Shown: positions 45,349 through 57,249, counted from the first letter of the stretch. The stretch is 64,000 bases of DNA from Welwitschia mirabilis (GCA_051453625.1 JBOZIK010000001.1:127788413-127852412); one strand, 5' to 3'. Numbers and translations: made by a program. The notes: a model not told the origin generated them from the sequence alone.

Positions 45349-46597
45349 CATTGTGATGTATATTTATGTAAATATCTTATCCCTTATCATATCCTATTAA
45401 TCACAAATATATTGCAAAATATGCATACTAGTATATATGGGAGTGAACCTAAATATTGTAATTCATAAAGGCACTAGGCTTAAAGCTAGAGAATTGATTT
45501 AAGTAATATATTTTTGTATTTTTCTTTTATGGTTCTAAATTAAAATCAATGATGTCAAAAAATAAACACACTAATGCAATCCAAATGTAAACTATTTTAA
45601 ATGCAATATCTATCTAACTACCAAATATTTATCACTAAGATCAATCTTATATATCCTAGATCAATCAAGAAAACTATCACTAATCCTAACTAATCTAGGC
45701 TATTAAGTACATTAAATAAAATATGCAAAACATGCAATGATTAATCCTGGAAATATAAAATGAAATGCAAGTTCGTAAAATAATGATTTTAACCTTGACA
45801 ATGGTTGCTATTAACATCCTATATCATAAATAAAGCTGTCATAGAATCAATATAAATCATAAGGANNNNNNNNNNGTGTACATGAATAAAACTAAAAGAA
45901 TATTTTCATTAAAAGTCAAACCAACATCCTATTATAAAGAAGCAACATCTCAATAAAGGAGATGCAGTCCAATATTAAGAAAGACTCCTCTATACAACTA
46001 ATAGATGGAGCTTCTACTCTTTAATCTTATATCACAAAAATTTCTACTTTTAAAGAAGATGATTAGATTTGATGATAAAAGCAATGTTTATTTACAACAA
46101 TAAACTTAAAAATAGTAAATTTCATAAATGTATCTCAAACCCTAATGGTGCATAGGAAGTGCATAATACATTGCATAATTTTGATAAAGTTTGGTGCATT
46201 CATTAAAAATAGTGATCATCCTACATATTGATTAGATTATGGTGAGATGCTGCCCTGTTAACAGCACTTCATATTTATCTTCCATTAGTGGTCTAACTAG
46301 CATCCTAGTCAACATGTAAGAAGCATCATTTAGATGGTCATCTAGACAATGGAGGGGATAAGATCCTTTTTAAATTTATTTTATTAAGTGAAATTGGTCT
46401 TGAAGCTTATTAACTCCTTTTTAGAATGTGAATTATTAAAATTAAACAAAAATACCTCTGAATGTACTAATAATTATGAATTTCCATGATTTTCTCTTTG
46501 ACTCTTAAAATTATCATTTTCCACTTAAACCTATCTAAATGTCTTGTAAAATCACTCAAAATACCCCATCAAAAACATATAATTTAGCATCACAACA
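45349..46597 (-). repeat. 5' LTR of element D
   Basis: CATTGTGATG (decayed TGTTGTGATG) to CACAACA at 46597, about 1.25 kb. Conserved box at 46004-46035, dyad module near 46335-46365. Ten N at 45866-45875. Confidence 0.78.
45866..45875. other. Assembly gap (10 N)
   Basis: Short run of N within the element D LTR. Confidence 0.99.
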
Positions 46598-47034
46598 CAT
46601 ATTTTATTTGATAAAAATTAAATTAAATAAAATAAATTTATTCAAAATTTCATTGTGAAACATGGTACACTCATTTATTAATTTTCTTAACTAGTTAAAA
46701 ATCAATTACAAGATTTCATGAAGCTATAGTTTTAATTTGCTCATTTAAGTGTCTATTCACAAAGAATGGTAACATTACAAAAATTACATAAAAATCATAG
46801 TTCATTGATTTGGTTTGTATTTTTTTTTCTTATTTGATTATTAAAATTTTAATAATTTAAAAAAATAAAAAATGGTTTAAAATCTTTATAAAATTGTATA
46901 TAGTTATTAAAAGTTGAAATTCTTTCAATGATATAATATCATGTAAGTGGAATCTTAAGGAGAATTTAAAACATACGCAAAAGAAGTACTTAGATAAAAG
47001 AAGAATAACTAATGCATTTTTTAATTATTTTACA
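46598..47034. other. Unassigned AT-rich spacer
   Basis: Between the LTR of D and the first alignable base of the E LTR. Nothing recognised. It may contain the true outer end of the E LTR in decayed form. Confidence 0.4.
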
Positions 47035-47572
47035 ATTTCTAGATTTAAAACTTAGTTATCATTTTTTTCACAAAAATAATTTGGATTAACCAAATAAAAA
47101 TTACACAAACTTTAACTTAAGTAAAACTTACAATAAAAAGAAGAAAGAAAAGGGAAAAGGAGAGCTTAGAATTTTGTTAAACTTTGTTCATAAAGTGGAA
47201 ACTAAGAAAGCTTCAATTTACTTAATTTATCCTCTTGCAAATCCTTACTTAATCATATGCAATACTATCCTAAAATAGAAATTCAAACCATTAAGTGTAA
47301 AAGCATGGATCATGGTTTCATAATCATATTTACCATTTCAGTGTTGATGAATTTTATAGTTACTAATTTCATATCCTTATAATAAAAATGAAAAGTATGC
47401 ATTAAAGTGTGCATAATTTATAAAACTATTAAGACTAAAAACTAATTAACTAATTAAATCCACTTAGACCAAAGTAAAACTTGATAGTGTATTATTCCTT
47501 AAGCATTCCTAGTATAAAATTTAATTTAAAACTAATAATCAAAAGAAAATAACTCTAGCAAGTTTTTTTTTT
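47035..47572 (-). repeat. 3' LTR of element E, left part
   Basis: Aligns with 58395-58930. It continues, after the assembly gap and the LINE, at 54072. Confidence 0.75.
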
Positions 47573-48039
47573 NNNNNNNNNNNNNNNNNNNNNNNNNNNN
47601 NNNNNNNNNNNNNNNNNNNNNNNNNNNNNNNNNNNNNNNNNNNNNNNNNNNNNNNNNNNNNNNNNNNNNNNNNNNNNNNNNNNNNNNNNNNNNNNNNNNN
47701 NNNNNNNNNNNNNNNNNNNNNNNNNNNNNNNNNNNNNNNNNNNNNNNNNNNNNNNNNNNNNNNNNNNNNNNNNNNNNNNNNNNNNNNNNNNNNNNNNNNN
47801 NNNNNNNNNNNNNNNNNNNNNNNNNNNNNNNNNNNNNNNNNNNNNNNNNNNNNNNNNNNNNNNNNNNNNNNNNNNNNNNNNNNNNNNNNNNNNNNNNNNN
47901 NNNNNNNNNNNNNNNNNNNNNNNNNNNNNNNNNNNNNNNNNNNNNNNNNNNNNNNNNNNTATTCCTTAAGCATTCCTAGTATAAAATTGAATTTAAAACT
48001 AATAATCAAAAGAAAATAACTCTAGCAAGTTTTGTTTTT
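47493..48039. other. Assembly gap with duplicated flanks
   Basis: 387 N at 47573-47959. The 80 bases before the gap (47493-47572) recur right after it (47960-48039), with few differences, mostly in a T run. This is either an unmerged contig overlap broken at the T run or, less likely, a true duplication. Confidence 0.82.
48014..48024. repeat. Target-site duplication of the LINE (left)
   Basis: AAATAACTCTA, repeated exactly at 54061-54071 on the other side of the LINE. Confidence 0.82.
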
Positions 48040-48219
48040 AAAGGGTTTTAGAGCACTGCTACAGTCTAGTGGATGTAGAGTATAGGAGGAAGGAAGTCTT
48101 GGAAGGATATGGTTTAACAAGGATAGTTTTGATCCCTGGTCATAGAGTATAAAAGCGATTTTGATAGCCATATAGTCCTTGTATAGGTAAGTTACATAAT
48201 ATTTTTAATTCTTAGTTCT

Positions 48220-48948
48220 NNNNNNNNNNNNNNNNNNNNNNNNNNNNNNNNNNNNNNNNNNNNNNNNNNNNNNNNNNNNNNNNNNNNNNNNNNNNNNNNN
48301 NNNNNNNNNNNNNNNNNNNNNNNNNNNNNNNNNNNNNNNNNNNNNNNNNNNNNNNNNNNNNNNNNNNNNNNNNNNNNNNNNNNNNNNNNNNNNNNNNNNN
48401 NNNNNNNNNNNNNNNNNNNNNNNNNNNNNNNNNNNNNNNNNNNNNNNNNNNNNNNNNNNNNNNNNNNNNNNNNNNNNNNNNNNNNNNNNNNNNNNNNNNN
48501 NNNNNNNNNNNNNNNNNNNNNNNNNNNNNNNNNNNNNNNNNNNNNNNNNNNNNNNNNNNNNNNNNNNNNNNNNNNNNNNNNNNNNNNNNNNNNNNNNNNN
48601 NNNNNNNNNNNNNNNNNNNNNNNNNNNNNNNNNNNNNNNNNNNNNNNNNNNNNNNNNNNNNNNNNNNNNNNNNNNNNNNNNNNNNNNNNNNNNNNNNNNN
48701 NNNNNNNNNNNNNNNNNNNNNNNNNNNNNNNNNNNNNNNNNNNNNNNNNNNNNNNNNNNNNNNNNNNNNNNNNNNNNNNNNNNNNNNNNNNNNNNNNNNN
48801 NNNNNNNNNNNNNNNNNNNNNNNNNNNNNNNNNNNNNNNNNNNNNNNNNNNNNNNNNNNNNNNNNNNNNNNNNNNNNNNNNNNNNNNNNNNNNNNNNNNN
48901 NNNNNNNNNNNNNNNNNNNNNNNNNNNNNNNNNNNNNNNNNNNNNNNN
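48220..48948. other. Assembly gap (729 N)
   Basis: Hides the N-terminal half of LINE ORF1. Open frames running through it are not real. Confidence 0.99.
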
Positions 48949-49990
48949 AGTTTTAAACATTGATGAAGATGCTTGTTGTGAGATCAAGAAGAAACTTAGA
49001 TATAATTTAATTAGAAAGTTCATTTCATCTAGCCCTTAACCTAGTCTGGATTGGATCTGTGAATGGGTAACCACTAAATAGATATGAGTGAGTAAAGTTG
49101 ATGTTATTACTATGCTAAAAGGAGTAGTTTTATTCTAATTAAATAACAAATAAGATCAGGATGAAATAATCACAAGAGGATCTTGGTTCTTTGGGGTTTG
49201 AGGTCTTACCCTAGCTAAATAGACACTAGGAAAATAATTGGACTTGAACTTATTTAAGAAGTGACCAATTTGGATCTACATCTACAAATTTCATTAGAGT
49301 TTTAGTATGAAGATCTCTTAAGGAAAATTATAGCTTGGTTTAGTGAACTCATCAAACTTGATAGGATCACCATCAAACAAACAGGACTAGTATTAGATTA
49401 GATTTTACATTTGGATGAGCCTAGAGGATACAATGGAGATTTAATCCATAAAATTTAGATCTAAATAAGGTATTTATGAGCTTAACATTACTTATAAGGA
49501 CATTTCATTTTCCTATACAATTTATGGAAAATCAATATATCTTTCTAGGAGATGTGCTCCTCTTGAAAAGAAATGTTTACATTATGGTAGATTAGGTTTT
49601 TTAAGAGACAAATGTAGAAAAATGTTGATTGACATTAATGAAAAACAAAAAGAAACATGTAATTTTTATGAGAAAACTAGACACATTCAGAGAATATGCT
49701 GACATAAGCAAAAAAAAAAGAAATAGATAAGGAAAAGAACTACTATTTTTCTAAAGAAAACTAAGAATAACAAGAAAAATAAAGTACAAAAAATGGAGTA
49801 TAACCCCTTTCAACCTCTTGTGGAAAAATAAGATACCCAACAACCTCCAAATAGTGATGACCCTAATGAAGTGGAGACTCAAATGAAGGAAAGGCCTAGT
49901 AATAGAACCTTTCGAGAATGGGATATGGCAAAGAATGTAGCTCATAGCTCTTAAGTTATCATTGAAGATACTTTAAGAAAAGATCAAGCA
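48949..49990 (+). pseudogene. LINE ORF1 (nucleic-acid-binding protein) remnant
   Basis: The readable end carries two decayed CCHC knuckles around 49571-49708: CLHYGRLGFLRDKC and CNFYEKTRHIQRIC. In both the second Cys is Tyr. Upstream, FIRVLVWRSL near 49290-49320 fits the VWIRLPGLP-type segment of plant LINE ORF1. Downstream is a basic, lysine-rich tail. It would bind LINE RNA. Confidence 0.75.
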
Positions 49991-49999
49991 CTTAGAAAA

Positions 50000-50720
50000 G
50001 GATGAAAACCTCCCCAAGGAATTATCTTACATGGAATTGCAAGGATTATGGTTCACCTACAAGAAAAAGCCCTATGAAACATTATTAGTTAGTTTAATAT
50101 CTATTTAGTTTGTTTATAGAAAACAAAGATAAAAAATGATATGAAAAAAGTAAGTTTATGACACCAATGAACTTCCTTTACATTTTCATTCCAAGGCACT
50201 TTTGAAAATCTTATCATCTCTTAAAAAAGAAAGGCATATCTGATTCATAGTAGCAAGAATCACATATTCTTAAAAAAAGAATGCTAGACTATAATGAACC
50301 TTTACAATCTTTAAAGTAATTAAGAAAAAGCCTTTATCTTGAAAAACATTCAAAGGACAGTGATAGATAAATCTAAATGGCTCATCTTGGGTGATTTCAA
50401 TCAATGTCTTCATTATTGGAAAAATTTGAGTGTGATAGCTGGAATTCTAGAGGAGACTCAATCCTAAAAGATTTTTTGATAAGAAATTCTCTTATAGATG
50501 TCCCTATCATTAGTTATAAGTACAATGGTATAATATAAGAGGAGGTCATGATATGATTATGTCTAAGATTGATATAATTCTTATAGATAAGGAATTAGCT
50601 AAACTTCCACCTAAAGACTGTGGGTTGAACAGGATTACTTTGGATCATTTTCCTATCACACTCTGAGTGGGGGTAATTTTTTCTTAGAAAACTCTATTCC
50701 ACATGGAATGCTACTAGATT
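50000..50720 (+). pseudogene. LINE endonuclease domain remnant
   Basis: ORF2 start region NYLTWNCKDYG near 50025 (family LSWNCRGxG). Then WLILGDFNQCLHY at 50381-50420, keeping the Gly-Asp-Phe-Asn motif, MSKIDIILIDKELAKLP near 50547-50600, and LDHFPITL near 50640-50665 (family SDHCPI). This is an AP-type endonuclease order with frame breaks. It would nick target DNA for insertion. Confidence 0.82.
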
Positions 50721-51209
50721 AATTGGATAGAAATTATAATGCTTCTAGAAAACATATGGGTGTAGTATGATGGGACTCAATCCATAATGTTTTTGTATAG
50801 GGGCCTTAATACCTTAAAACCCCACATAAGAGATTAGAGAAGGAAAGATAAAAAGAGATTTAAGTCAAAAGCAAAGCTCGAGAAAGAAATTAAAAGAATC
50901 TAGACTGAGCAAAAGGAGGGAGGAGACTAGGATAGCCTATGGAATAAAAAATATCAGTGCCTAATATAACTCCAATAAATAAATGCTAATGAAGAGAATT
51001 ACTAGAGAGAACACTCAAGGATCAAATGAATAAAAGAGGGTAATAAACTTACCAATAGGTTAACCAACATAGATCAAATAATATGATTATAAGGTTCATC
51101 ATCAAAGGTTAAATAAACAAAAAATGAAGAGAACATAGCTAAGGAATTGCATACTCATATCATGAGAATCTGTAACTCGGATGACATTATCCTTGTCCTT
51201 ATTCTAGAA

Positions 51210-52090
51210 AATAAGAAAATCTCAAGTGAAGATAATTTTATGTTAGCTAAACCTCTAACTAGAGAGGAGGTCCTATCTGTTGTATGATCCATGAAGAATA
51301 ATAGAGCTCCCAGCCTTGATGGAGGGCTAGTTGAACTTTTTAAATTCCATTTCTTCCTATTAGGGGATAAGCTTCAGGATGTAATGTAGAAAGCTTTTTA
51401 CAACAAGTGAACTCCTAGGGAAGTAAATAGTACTAGGGTGGTTCTTATTTCTTAAAAAATGAATGATAGCAAATTAGAGAATTTAGGCCTTTAAGTGTAT
51501 GTAATGTTCTTTATAGAGTTTTTACAAAAATCATAGTTGACTATATCACACCCCTTCTTCCTAATGTAATTTCAAAGAACTAAGCTGACTTCATTCGATC
51601 CAGGTATATCTAAAACTAAATACTCTTAACTCATGAGACCATTAATTCTATTAAAAAAATATAAATTTCCTCTTCTTTTTACTAAGTTGGAGATCACTAA
51701 AGCTTATGATTTAGTTAGTAAATAAGCATTAGGATGTCTCCTTAGAAAAACTATTTTTTCTTAAGATATCATTAATCTTTGACTAGATATGTAGGATTTA
51801 GCCAAATTCAGTGTGAATTTCAATAATCATAGATCAAATTTTTTAAGTAGGAAGAGGTTTAAATCCCTTATACCCATACCTTTTTCTCTTTGTAATGAAT
51901 GTTTTACAGGTTTTTAAAGGGAAAATAGAGTTACAAGAATTAAATTTGGAGGTCAAATCTTTATTAATAATCACTATGTAGATGATACTATCATTATGAC
52001 TAGGGCTTCATGTTAGAAAGCAAGAGCTATAAAAACTTCTATAAATCTTTTACAGCAACTACAGATCTTCACACTAATTAAAACAATTCA
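51210..52090 (+). pseudogene. LINE reverse transcriptase domain remnant
   Basis: NFMLAKPLTREEVLSVV near 51236, NNRAPSLDGG (family KAPGPDG), VVLIS near 51440, LEITKAYDLVSK near 51690 (family KAYDRV), and the catalytic box YVDD at 51975-51986 (family FADD). The gapped series is that of plant L1 RT. Stops lie at W and Q positions. 50720-51210 is the endonuclease-RT linker. Confidence 0.87.
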
Positions 52091-53420
52091 ATAATCCACA
52101 CTTTGAGTAGAAAAAGTATCAGAGGGGTGACATCACCCAAATCCTGAGTGCAAAATTAGGATACCTATAAGATATATACCTAGGAATTCCCATTTGAAAC
52201 TGACATAAAACCTCATCTAGAATTACATCGTTGAGTCTATTCAAAGTTGTGCAACTCTTAGCAGAATAACTTTCTTTCATCTAAAGCAAGGACCATCCTC
52301 ATAATATCTTTTTTAATTTCTTCTTTTTGTTACATAACTTTCTTTATCATTCCCATCCTTCCCCTCTCTCCTCTCTCTTCAAGAAATATTATCTAAAAAA
52401 AGAATAAAATCTTTAGGAGTTTATATGGTTAGGAGGTAAAGATCATCACCAAATTCATCTCTATAAATGAAAGACTATAGCTCATCCAAGAAAAATAGGG
52501 ACCAAGCGATTCAAAAACTAGAGGACTATGTCCTTACTGAAGCTCATAAGATCTTAAAAAGATTGCATGAAGCAGGACAACCTTGGTGTAACTTGATTAA
52601 TTACAAATATATAAATTAGAGCATTTATCATGATGAGTCCTACCTAAGGAAGCACCTTAATAAAGCTCAATAAAAACTTCTAGAATTAAATATCTATCAA
52701 TCTAATTTAATTAAACAAATTCTATTAAAGAAATATGGGAAAGATAACTCATATAAGAAATATTGAAAAGGGTCAAATTCTAGAAAAAATTAAAGTCCTT
52801 TATGATTAAAGAACCATCATAGAGTCTTAACCATAAATTAATTGCTCAAGAGAGGATTTCAAGTAGATGCAAACTATTCCATCTACCAATCAAATCCTTA
52901 AATAATACAACATTTATCCCATCATTGCACTTGAAGTAAAGAATTAATCTCCATTATGAATAAGTACTATCAGACCTGTAATACCTCTAATACATAATTA
53001 ATGAACAGGATTCATTTTATATTTTGGTAGATTTGGAGAATTAGAAATGATTTGATTTTTAATAATGCCCCTTATTTTTTCTTATAAATATTATAAGGAG
53101 GATTAAATACTACCATTTCCAAATTAGACTCACGATGGAAGCTACACCTACAATCAAGCCTTCTGATCCTAGCCTCTTTGAAGGCTATCCTATCCTATGG
53201 AAAAAGTACAGGCTGTGAGATCGGAACCCCTTCTGCATAAGATTAGGAGAGCCTAGATGATTGATATGAGTGCATCACTTTCAAAAGAATCCCTATTAAG
53301 ATAGTTGAAGATTCCTTCTCTATGCTATTAAAGATCACTATAGAATAATGTATTCTGATTAAAAGCCAGAGCGACATGAAGTACTTTATTTCTTCCTTAG
53401 TAAAGTTCCTAAATTATCAA
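52090..53420 (+). pseudogene. LINE ORF2 C-terminal region remnant
   Basis: KLGYL...DIYLGIPI near 52155-52195 (family KYLGVPL), LWLGGKDHHQIHLYK near 52423-52467 (family WGG...IHLVNW). Then a long, poorly preserved thumb/zinc-finger part. No integrity remains. Confidence 0.7.
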
Positions 53421-53595
53421 ATAGGCACATTAGCAGAAAGGTATTACTTCCCTCATGGGGATTAGGCATAGAACTAGTTAAATACTATTTCATTTAGTTT
53501 AGGAATTGCTTTAAACTGAAAGGTCTTTATTTTACTTTTCTCAAATCCCTTGACCTAGGTTATCACATAAATTTACCCTTCTTTTTTATCCAAGA

Positions 53596-53727
53596 TAGAT
53601 TACTATGATTATTTATTACTCAAACATAATCATAGTAATCTATAACTAAACTTGATGGCTTACTAAACTTGAGACACTTTCTAATGATATGGATTATTTA
53701 TTACTCAAACACAATCATAGTAATCTA
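53596..53727. repeat. Perfect 17-bp inverted repeat with a partial second copy, LINE 3' region
   Basis: Arms 53596-53612 (TAGATTACTATGATTAT) and 53626-53642 are exact reverse complements around a 13-base loop. The loop and right arm recur at about 53692-53727 with one change. It lies in the LINE 3' UTR. 53420-54050 otherwise holds T-rich UTR sequence. Confidence 0.85.
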
Positions 53728-54060
53728 TCTTCATTTTGTAGAGGACTCTAACACTCTTCTTTCTAAATCTTTTCCTTTTCAACCTTAATTTTTTTTTGTA
53801 ACCTTTGGCAATGTAGGACATTTTTAGCCCCAGTCTGTTAGCAGTTATATGCTTTTTACTTTTTTACATAGGTAGTTTCCCATGGTTAGTCTATTTCCTC
53901 AGGGGTGATTTTACCCTAATTTTTATTCTATTTCATAGTACTCTCCTAAAAAGTTAGTGGAATACCTTTCCTTTATTTCTAATTGGTTTAATTTTTCTAT
54001 TAATCTTGGGTATTATCACCTATTATGTATATTTTCTAGTCTGATATATATACTTTAAAA

Positions 54061-54071
54061 AAATAACTCTA
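54061..54071. repeat. Target-site duplication of the LINE (right)
   Basis: AAATAACTCTA directly after the A-rich tail. Identical to 48014-48024. Confidence 0.82.
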
Positions 54072-54865
54072 AATTATTGTATTAAGAAAACGTACATTAC
54101 ATTAAAGATGAAGGAATATAAATAACTTCTCAAGCTCCTTAGAAGTATGTTTACTACCTAAGAAAGTTATTAAGAAACAATTACACCTTGATACTTCAAA
54201 GACTCCATGCCTTGCTCAAATGAAGGATGATTATAAATAGAATCTTAAGGTCTTTTTATAGGTGAGGATAAGATTAAGGTAAGTAAATGATTTTGTATTA
54301 TAGCATTACGTAGAATCTCTATTATTTAGAAGTTGGTACATAATATTCTATCCTATAGCATTTAGTGAACGTTATCTTATAGCATTAGGTAGACAAGATT
54401 ATATCCTCAAGCATTAGGTAGAATCTTTATCATTTAGCATTTAATATAAATTGTCTTATAGCATTTTGTAAAGATTTTCATATAGCATTAGGTGGAATCT
54501 TTCTCATGATGAGTTTAACATGTGATCTTTGGAGTGAGATTCCTATACCAACTAGTGCTATTACTACATATCTCAAATGCCATCTCCACATGCCTTTGAT
54601 ACATGTCTTTTAATGCCACTACTATGTGTCACCACCTTATATGTCCATTGTCATCATTATTTTGTATGAAATTATATCCCTATTCTATCATGTATTTCAA
54701 ACCATAGCTAAGCATCTACAATTATTATCAAAAAAAGCATAATATTAATTTTTAAATAAAAAATAAAAGACATATGTTATGATTAAAACAATTAATTTAA
54801 TGTCTTTATTTATAATAAATTGGACTAACACACTTGATATAAATGTTAATTTTTCCATATTAACA
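54072..54865 (-). repeat. 3' LTR of element E, right part
   Basis: Resumes the LTR after the LINE and ends ...CCATATTAACA, aligned with ...ACATGTTAACA at 59695. It includes the GCATTAGGTAGAAT repeats at 54296-54500. Confidence 0.78.
54296..54500. repeat. Irregular tandem repeat TATAGCATTAGGTAGAAT in the E LTR
   Basis: Seven or so copies of an 18-base motif spaced 25-40 bases apart. The same array is at 59118-59320 in the other LTR, so it predates insertion. Confidence 0.7.
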
Positions 54866-57249
54866 CCCTTGACCTAAACTTTTATTAGACCCTTAGCAAA
54901 AAGTTGATAATGAAATATTTAATCATGAAAAAATTATCAAAGAAAAAATGTCAATGTGCAAATGATATAAGTTTGAAAAGTCTTTTTATTATTTTTAAGT
55001 AACTAAGGCATTATAATTGAAAAATTTTGATGAAAATAAAATGCCATATCCCCTAACCAGAATTGAAATTTGTCTTTAAAGTTATATGGTAAAAAGCATT
55101 TAAAATTATTTGACAACATATACTTAGAATGATTTTGATGATTCCTCTTATTAAAAGCAATGCAAAATGATGTAACTAAGCTATGAAAAGGGAAAAGCTA
55201 ACTAATGTGAAACGAAAATTTTATTTCTTCTTAAAAATTCTAAGTAAAAACTCAAACTCTAAAAAGTTTATTTTTATAAGTTGGAGGTGAGGTGGAACAA
55301 ATGATGAGATGAATAATGATGAATAATGAAAATGTGATAATGAGCTTAACCATTAACGAATAAATAAATGAGTAAACTTACCTAGGCTAATGGCCTTTAT
55401 TATATTTTTGTAATTTTAATGGACCTCAGTATCAAATAATAGTTTTGACAAGTAACTTATAAAAATTCAAGAAAATGAAGTAATTCATAAGTATGAAACT
55501 TAAAAGACCATAAAACATAGAATATTTCAATTCCCATATTTTTAATTCCTTTATTTTCCATTTCTACCATTACATATATTCTTACTTTTAAGCCTTTAAA
55601 TCACATTAAGCATCTAGTATTATGACATTTTTCCCAACAAAGTTAATCATATTATCTTATGCAGAAATTAGTACTACATTACTAGAAATCATTTATAGCT
55701 CTGATGTATTCGAACAGGTTTAGGGCTACATTGTCAATAGGCATTCATAGTCCCAATGTAGTTAACTAAATCCAATTAAGTAATTAATGTCATGTGCATT
55801 TGGATAATAGATATATTATTTTATTTTTTTTCATCCTGCCATAGTCAGTTTTATGCATATTATGGGGTCCTTGGCTCATTAGCCTAGTAAAAACAAATTT
55901 CATCCCCACTAAAGGCTTAAAACTTAAGGAATACATGCAAAGATAAATCCTGCCTTTTCAACCAAGTTTTATCAAAATTAAAGACTCTATGTGAATGTGA
56001 ACTTAATCCACACACTCAAATTAAGCATACTTTTATTTATAAAACCATAAGTAAACTTGATTGTAACTGTGAACTACATGATATAAGATGATTTATTATT
56101 GATTTTTATTTAAGGGTTGTTAACCAAGATCTGTAAGTCTAAAAAGTTCATAGATAAATGGCTAAGGTAGATTGTTTGTGAGTTTACTAGGATAGTTAGG
56201 AAAAGCAAGAGATAAATGAAGAAGCTTAAGAGGATAAAATTTGAAAATTTGTAAGTAAAAGGGTTTAAGGCAATGATTATATAAATGAAAGTACTTGAAA
56301 GGCTTTAGTCAAGACATACCATCAAGAATACATGTTTTTTAGCCCTTTTTTAAAAAAAAAAAATCAAACATAAAAGAACAATCTAACTTTAAAATAAAAA
56401 ATTCTCTAAAATGATATGTATGTGAAGGCTCAAGAAGGTGGAAACAATTGTCAAATAACTCAAAACTTTGTGATGTGTTTTAGACTAAGAGAAAATCCAT
56501 GTAAATTTCTATATAAAAATTTATAAAATTTAAAAGAACATTAGCATAAGTAAAAAGGTTTATACATCTAAAATTAGTAGTATTCCATTTCTTAGCTTAT
56601 TTATGTTAGTCAACAACTCATGCAAAACCTTCTGTTAAAAAGATAAAAGCAAATTGAAAAAGCCATAATCTTTCAAAGTTGGTTTTAATTCATTATAAGT
56701 TTTGTTATCTTTACTAAGTCTCTAATCTTTCTTAATCAGAAGTTAAAGATGCAATAGTTGGTTCATTGAGTTTTTGATAAGGAGATAGGAATGGATCATG
56801 TATAAGCTCTTTACTAAGGTTGTCTTCCTCATTATAATTACTAATGAATTCCTCTACATGCCCTTGTTTAAGCAGCATTGGTTGTAATTTAATGTTTTAT
56901 TTTTTGTTATCACTTAATGACTCATCTGTTTTTATATAACTCCCTAAGGTATATCCTTCCCCACATGGTTATTCATCTTTTAATCCTATTTTAAAATATA
57001 TATTTCTCATAAACAATTGGTAATTGAGTATTGTATTTCTAAATTCAAGATACTCATTAATTTCCTCATTGGTTTCTTCATTATTAGTTTTATTATCCTA
57101 AAACTTTTTCAAATTTTTAAGGCTTGAAAGAAGGTAGTAAGGATTTCCATGATTTAAGCATTAGGTTGGTTAATTTGTTAGAGGACTTGAATTTGAGTTT
57201 AGAAAATTTTATTGAAGAAATCCTAAGGAAGAGAAGTATTGATCAAAAA

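Larger units (their letters stand above)
41053..46597 (-). mobile_element. Element D: left-truncated gypsy-type element with gag-protease only
   Basis: Minus-strand order from the right: 5' LTR 45349-46597, primer site, leader with dyad modules (about 44935-45170), gag, zinc knuckle, protease, region Y, integrase C-terminal tail, then an abrupt end at 41053. No RT, RNase H or integrase core is seen between protease and region Y. The 3' LTR is missing. It is intermediate between B (full pol) and A/N1 (no gag core). Confidence 0.72.
48025..54060 (+). mobile_element. L1-type LINE, near full length, inserted in the element E LTR
   Basis: About 6.0 kb including a 729-base gap, flanked by an 11-bp duplication and ending in a short A-rich tail (tactttaaaaaaa). 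It contains ORF1 with two zinc knuckles, then endonuclease, RT and a C-terminal region in plant L1 order. The 5' part 48025-48219 is probably 5' UTR. All frames are broken. Confidence 0.88.

Noticed and set aside
47539-49023. Open frames of 156 and 272 codons on the minus strand
   Set aside because: Almost entirely N. The real bases at the ends belong to the E LTR and the plus-strand LINE.
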